A DNA stretch of 64,000 bases, from positions 1,956,365 to 2,020,364 of the forward strand of contig NZ_JAPMXC010000001.1 in assembly GCF_026624755.1 (NCBI RefSeq), in the 5' to 3' direction. Made by a program: the position numbers and the translations under genes. This document shows positions 61,101-64,000 of the stretch, one piece after another. Source of the stretch: Robbsia betulipollinis (lineage in GTDB: Bacteria > Pseudomonadota > Gammaproteobacteria > Burkholderiales > Burkholderiaceae). The notes below the pieces were generated by a model. That model was not told where the DNA came from. It searched no databases and was given only the letters and a program-made list of their open reading frames with translations. Position 1 is the stretch's first letter; the number at the start of each line of letters is the position of its first letter.

Positions 61101-62279
61101 GCGACGAACCCGAACACCATCAACGTCACGCGCCAGTTGATGATGAACTGGGGCTACAAGGCGCAGCGTGCCGGCAACGATGTCTTCAGGCGCCTTGCGC
61201 GCAAGCAGACCGCGCATCCGCCGGCCACCGTCGGCAAGCCGGCGCTGAGCGAGCAGGTCGTGCATTTCATCAACAAGAAAATGCCCGGCAACCTGCCGAA
61301 GAAGAGCGCGCGCGCCTTGCTCGACATCGAGGACAACAAGGTCGTGCCGATCATCCGCGACCCGCGCGCCACGCATGCCGACACCGAGGCCGTGTTCTAT
61401 TTCCCGGGGTGCGGCTCGGAGCGGCTGTTCTCGCAGGTCGGCCTCGCCACGCAGGCGATGCTCTGGCACGCGGGCGTGCAGACCGTGCTGCCGCCGGGCT
61501 ATCTGTGCTGCGGCTACCCACAGCGCGGTTCGGGCCAGTTCGACAAGGCGGAAAAGATCGTCACCGACAACCGCGTGCTGTTCCACCGGGTCGCGAACAC
61601 GCTGAATTATCTCGATATCAAGACGGTGGTGGTCTCGTGCGGCACCTGCTACGACCAGCTCGCCGGCTACGAATTCGACAAGATCTTCCCCGGCTGCCGG
61701 ATTCTCGACATCCACGAGTATCTGCTCGAGAAGGGCATCAAGCTCGATGGCGTGTCCGGCACGCGTTACATGTACCATGATCCGTGCCATACGCCGATCA
61801 AGACGATGGACCCGGTCAGGCTGGTGAACGAGTTGATGGGCACCGAAAACGATGGCTACCGGATCGAGAAGAACGACCGGTGCTGCGGCGAGTCCGGCAC
61901 GCTGGCCGTGACCCGGCCGGACGTCTCCACCCAGGTGCGCTTCCGCAAGGAAGAGGAAATGCGCAAGGGCGAGGCGCGTGTGCGCGCGGCAGGCACGGCG
62001 ACGTCGGTGGTGTCGATCGTCCCGGCGAGCGGCGGCATGGCGAACATCACCGTGACGCCGCCGGCCGAAGCGGCGACCGCCGCGCCGTTCCAGGGCGAGG
62101 TCAAGATTCTGACCAGCTGCCCGTCCTGCCTGCAAGGGTTGTCGCGTTACGGCGACGACGTCAAGGTCGAGGCCGACTACATCGTGGTGGAGATGGCACG
62201 CGCCGTGCTTGGAGAGAACTGGATGGTCGACTATGTCAACAAGGCGAATGCCGGTGGCATCGAGCGGGTGCTGGTATGA
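58119..62279 (+). CDS. Large FAD/Fe-S oxidoreductase (DUF3683, GlcD/D-lactate dehydrogenase-like and CCG domains)
   Basis: 1386 aa multidomain protein. The N-terminal about 190 residues correspond to the DUF3683-type extension. An FAD-linked oxidase domain follows ([79 protein letters not shown]). Two 4Fe-4S motifs ([16 protein letters not shown] near 885; [16 protein letters not shown] near 947) and a C-terminal CCG pair ([63 protein letters not shown]) complete it. It fuses what GlcD/GlcF or Dld-type enzymes have as separate subunits and probably oxidises a 2-hydroxy acid. It overlaps the HIT gene by 4 bases. Confidence 0.93.
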   Translation: MNAPQIFDPSGMPVVPGGGVDLHGETRLREIPYNYTSFSDREIVIRLLGDEAWQALSGLRDERRTGRSARMLYEVLGDIWVVQRNPYLQDDLLENPRRRQLLVDALNHRLGEIEKRRRADLNAHDDAAGRERAARVETLVSTARRAVGDFADEFARTAELRKRAARVLGKYTQKDNIKFDGLSRVSHVTDATDWRVEYPFVVLTPDTEAEMTGIVRACFELGLTVIPRGGGTGYTGGALPLTPFAAVINTEKLEQLGEVERTMLPGLDHAVATIFSGAGVVTRRVTEAAEKAGFVFAVDPTSLDASCVGGNVAMNAGGKKAVLWGTALDNLAWWRMVDPNGDWLEITRLDHNMGKIHDIDVARFELHWFDGRHAPGQTLLRRETLDIAGKRFRKEGLGKDVTDKFLAGLPGVQKEGCDGLITSARWVLHKMPAHTRTVCLEFFGQARDAIPSIVEIKDYLFETSKRGGAILAGLEHLDERYLRAVGYATKSKRNAFPKMVLIGDIVGDDADAVAHATSEVVRMANGKSGEGFVAVSAEARKRFWLDRSRTAAIAKHTNAFKINEDVVIPLNRMGEYTDGIERINIELSLKNKLQLVDALDAFFRAGDLPLGKSDDANEIPSAELLEDRVSHALALIAAVRARWTYVRDHLDEALASARPRLVALLTAAQTVQADDPSGAQAGGARIATPADALDAVFASRLAAQPDATLFHLAQDRTVRISWKTEIRAELRAIFNGGEFKPILDAVQALHKQVLRGRVFVALHMHAGDGNVHTNLPVNSDNYAMLQDAHAAVSRIMALARSLDGVISGEHGIGVTKLEFLTEDEIAEFRAYKLRVDPQGRFNKGKLMAGADLRNAYTPSFGLMGFESLIMQQSDIGAIADSIKDCLRCGKCKPVCATHVPRANLLYSPRNKILATSLLIEAFLYEEQTRRGVSIKHWDEFTDVADHCTVCHKCVTPCPVKIDFGDVSMNMRNLLRKMGKKKFNPGASAAMFFLNATNPNTINVTRQLMMNWGYKAQRAGNDVFRRLARKQTAHPPATVGKPALSEQVVHFINKKMPGNLPKKSARALLDIEDNKVVPIIRDPRATHADTEAVFYFPGCGSERLFSQVGLATQAMLWHAGVQTVLPPGYLCCGYPQRGSGQFDKAEKIVTDNRVLFHRVANTLNYLDIKTVVVSCGTCYDQLAGYEFDKIFPGCRILDIHEYLLEKGIKLDGVSGTRYMYHDPCHTPIKTMDPVRLVNELMGTENDGYRIEKNDRCCGESGTLAVTRPDVSTQVRFRKEEEMRKGEARVRAAGTATSVVSIVPASGGMANITVTPPAEAATAAPFQGEVKILTSCPSCLQGLSRYGDDVKVEADYIVVEMARAVLGENWMVDYVNKANAGGIERVLV

Positions 62280-62755
62280 CGCACGCTTCCGCCTGCCCCC
62301 TGTGCACGACCGATGACGGCCAGGTCGTCTGGCGCGACGCGGTATTGCGTGTCGTTCAGGTCGACGATGTGGATTACCCGGGCTTTTGCCGGGTCATCTG
62401 GCAGGATCATCAGGCCGAAATGACCGATCTCGACGCCGCCGCGCAGCGTCACCTGTTCGACGTCGTGCTGGTGGTCGAACAGGTCGTGCGCGACGTCATG
62501 CAATGCGACAAGATCAATCTGGCGAGTCTCGGCAATCAGGTGCCGCATCTGCACTGGCACGTGATTCCGCGCTTCACGGACGACGCCCATTTTCCGAAGC
62601 CGGTGTGGGCCGAGACGCAGCGCACGGTCCCCGACGCCCTGCACGCCGCCCGCGCGGCGCGTGCCGGCGGCCTCGCCCCGGTGCTGCGCACGGCGCTCGA
62701 CGCCGCTTTTTTTGATCAATCCGCCCAGGAGACAGGTGATGGCAGGACTCGATAA
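62276..62755 (+). CDS. HIT family protein
   Basis: 159 aa. N-terminal Cys pair ([14 protein letters not shown]), [20 protein letters not shown] and the histidine triad [20 protein letters not shown], where the three His residues bind and hydrolyse nucleotide phosphates. Starts within the oxidoreductase stop (ATGA) and overlaps the DUF971 gene by 17 bases, so the three form one operon. Natural substrate unknown. Confidence 0.92.
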   Translation: MTHASACPLCTTDDGQVVWRDAVLRVVQVDDVDYPGFCRVIWQDHQAEMTDLDAAAQRHLFDVVLVVEQVVRDVMQCDKINLASLGNQVPHLHWHVIPRFTDDAHFPKPVWAETQRTVPDALHAARAARAGGLAPVLRTALDAAFFDQSAQETGDGRTR

Positions 62756-63161
62756 GGACACCCCGATCCCCACCGGGGTGGTGCTGCACCAGATGTCCCG
62801 CGTGATCGAACTGCACTACGCCGGCGACAGCTACCGCATTCCGTTCGAGCTGTTGCGCGTCTACTCCCCTTCGGCCGAGGTCCAGGGCCACGGCCCCGGG
62901 CAGGAAACGCTGCAGACCGGCAAGCGCCAGGTGATGATCGCGAAGATCGAGCCGGTCGGCCATTACGCGATCCAGCTGACGTTTTCCGACGGCCATGACA
63001 CGGGCATTTACTCGTGGGACTATCTCTACAAGCTGGCGACCGAGCAGGACGCGCTCTGGCGCGACTACTTCGACCGTCTGGCGGCGGCGGGCGTCGAGCG
63101 CGACGCGCCGATGGCGCCCGGCGGCCATGGCGGCCATGGTCACGCGTGCGGCCACCACTGA
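62739..63161 (+). CDS. DUF971 (gamma-butyrobetaine hydroxylase-like N-terminal) protein
   Basis: 140 aa; ATG at 62739 after AGGAGACAGG. The core [40 protein letters not shown] and [20 protein letters not shown] is the DUF971 fold seen alone in many beta-proteobacteria. The C-terminus is His/Gly-rich ([13 protein letters not shown]) and may bind metal. It lies between the HIT and ubiE genes as in related chromosomes. Molecular role not established. Confidence 0.92.
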   Translation: MAGLDKDTPIPTGVVLHQMSRVIELHYAGDSYRIPFELLRVYSPSAEVQGHGPGQETLQTGKRQVMIAKIEPVGHYAIQLTFSDGHDTGIYSWDYLYKLATEQDALWRDYFDRLAAAGVERDAPMAPGGHGGHGHACGHH

Positions 63162-63196
63162 ACCAACACGATAATGCTAAGAATAAGGACGACGCG

Positions 63197-63928
63197 ATGA
63201 GCAAGACCCATTTCGGCTTCACGACAGTGGAGGAGAAGGAAAAGGCACAGAAGGTCGCGGGTGTTTTCCACTCGGTGGCGGCGAAGTACGACGTGATGAA
63301 CGACCTGATGTCCGGCGGTCTGCACCGGGTGTGGAAGGCGTTTACCATCGGCCGCGCGAACGTGCGCCCGGGTCAGAAGGTGCTCGATATCGCCGGCGGC
63401 ACGGGCGACCTCGCGCGCGCGTTCGCGAAGGCCGCGGGGCCGCGCGGCGAAGTCTGGCTGACCGACATCAATGCCTCGATGGTGCGGGTCGGCCGCGACC
63501 GCCTGCTCGACGAGGGTGTGATCACGCCAACGCTGCTGTGCGACGCGGAAAAACTGCCGTTCCCGGACAATTACTTCGATGTGGTGTCGGTGGCCTTCGG
63601 CCTGCGCAACATGACCCACAAGGATGTCGCGCTGGCCGAAATGCGGCGCGTGCTCAAACCCGGCGGCAAGGTGCTGGTGCTGGAGTTCTCGCGGATCTGG
63701 CAACCGCTCACCAAGGCGTACGACCTGTATTCGTTCAAGTTGCTGCCCTGGCTCGGGTCGCGCATCGCGGGCGACGCCGAAAGCTACCGCTACCTTGCCG
63801 AATCGATCCGTATGCATCCGGACCAGGACACCCTCAAGCAGATGATGGAAACGGCAGGCCTGGAAGCGGTCGACTACTTCAACCTGTCGGGCGGCATCGT
63901 CGCGCTCCATCAGGGCACCAAATACTGA
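63197..63928 (+). CDS. ubiE: Ubiquinone/menaquinone methyltransferase UbiE
   Basis: 243 aa class I SAM methyltransferase. Signature regions: [20 protein letters not shown] with SGGLHRVWK, motif [74 protein letters not shown] and the C-terminal [20 protein letters not shown]. It methylates the C2 of the benzoquinone (or naphthoquinone) ring in ubiquinone synthesis. Last gene of the visible operon; 35 bp separate it from the DUF971 stop. Confidence 0.97.
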   Translation: MSKTHFGFTTVEEKEKAQKVAGVFHSVAAKYDVMNDLMSGGLHRVWKAFTIGRANVRPGQKVLDIAGGTGDLARAFAKAAGPRGEVWLTDINASMVRVGRDRLLDEGVITPTLLCDAEKLPFPDNYFDVVSVAFGLRNMTHKDVALAEMRRVLKPGGKVLVLEFSRIWQPLTKAYDLYSFKLLPWLGSRIAGDAESYRYLAESIRMHPDQDTLKQMMETAGLEAVDYFNLSGGIVALHQGTKY

Positions 63929-63964
63929 TTTACTTCCGCTGTTCCAAACTGTATGCTAATTGAA

Positions 63965-63988
63965 AGCTAGGCGCATGCGCGCCTGGCT
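63965..63988 (+). other. Stem-loop downstream of ubiE
   Basis: AGCTAGGCGC - ATGC - GCGCCTGGCT forms a 10-bp stem with one G:T pair, 37 bp after the ubiE stop. It is followed only by ATTTG, so it is at best a weak terminator; it may be an RNA-stability hairpin. Confidence 0.5.
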
Positions 63989-64000
63989 ATTTGCGCGTGG

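Noticed and set aside
58101-62135. 1344-aa minus-strand ORF opposite the oxidoreductase
   Set aside because: Antisense shadow caused by high GC; the plus strand has FAD and 4Fe-4S motifs.
1-64000. Insertion sequences, integrases, tRNA or rRNA genes
   Set aside because: None recognised anywhere in the window; transfer of the T3SS region is not marked by visible mobile elements.

Overview
The window is very GC-rich beta-proteobacterial chromosomal DNA. The housekeeping blocks queF-ilvA and Fe-S/FAD oxidoreductase - HIT protein - DUF971 - ubiE are typical of Burkholderiaceae (Burkholderia sensu lato and relatives). The genus cannot be fixed from sequence alone.

Region 1 (1-17955) is one type III secretion system (T3SS). 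The gatekeeper sctW runs leftward and off the window. Divergently transcribed are an unknown coiled-coil protein, an EspA/Bsp22-like filament protein, two translocators with two SycD-like chaperones, a Bcr4-like TPR protein, then sctI-J-K-L-N-O-P-Q, sctR-S-T-U, a CesT-like chaperone and the secretin sctC. The order matches what I recall of the Bordetella bsc locus. Needle, export gate and inner ring genes (sctF, sctV, sctD) are absent and presumably lie to the left.

Region 2 (18034-27775) is the likely control module: an ECF sigma factor with an unknown upstream partner gene, a small chaperone-like protein, an RsbW-type anti-sigma kinase, two membrane sensor-like proteins, an RsbU-type PP2C phosphatase and an orphan ABC substrate-binding protein. 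It resembles Bordetella btrS/btrU/btrW partner switching; no STAS (BtrV/RsbV) gene is visible. A motif GGAAC-N16-TTAC occurs ahead of sctW, the translocon operon, sctR and the sigma operon, and once more ahead of the autotransporter heptosyltransferase. It is proposed here as the ECF promoter.

Region 3 (25815-42691) is metabolic and regulatory: a GNAT, an S9 peptidase, an MFS/GntR pair with a palindromic operator, a fused PadR-siderophore-interacting protein with a perfect inverted-repeat operator, a GntP permease, tyrB, a small self-contained transcription unit, an HSL-family esterase, an EcsC protein, MarR, queF and ilvA.

Region 4 (42921-56846) holds three AIDA/Ag43-type autotransporters of 1545, 927 and 1267 aa with a common N-terminal leader and barrel, interrupted by a MocA-like nucleotidyltransferase and followed by a TibC/Aah-type autotransporter heptosyltransferase. 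This is a complete set for making glycosylated surface adhesins. Region 5 (56994-63928) contains cdh, a giant FAD/Fe-S oxidoreductase, a HIT protein, DUF971 and ubiE.

Two window-wide oddities stand out: short in-frame tandem repeats inside otherwise conserved genes (sctC, sctK, sctP, sctR, sctU, ilvA, S9 peptidase, GNAT and others), and unusually frequent overlaps between convergent genes.
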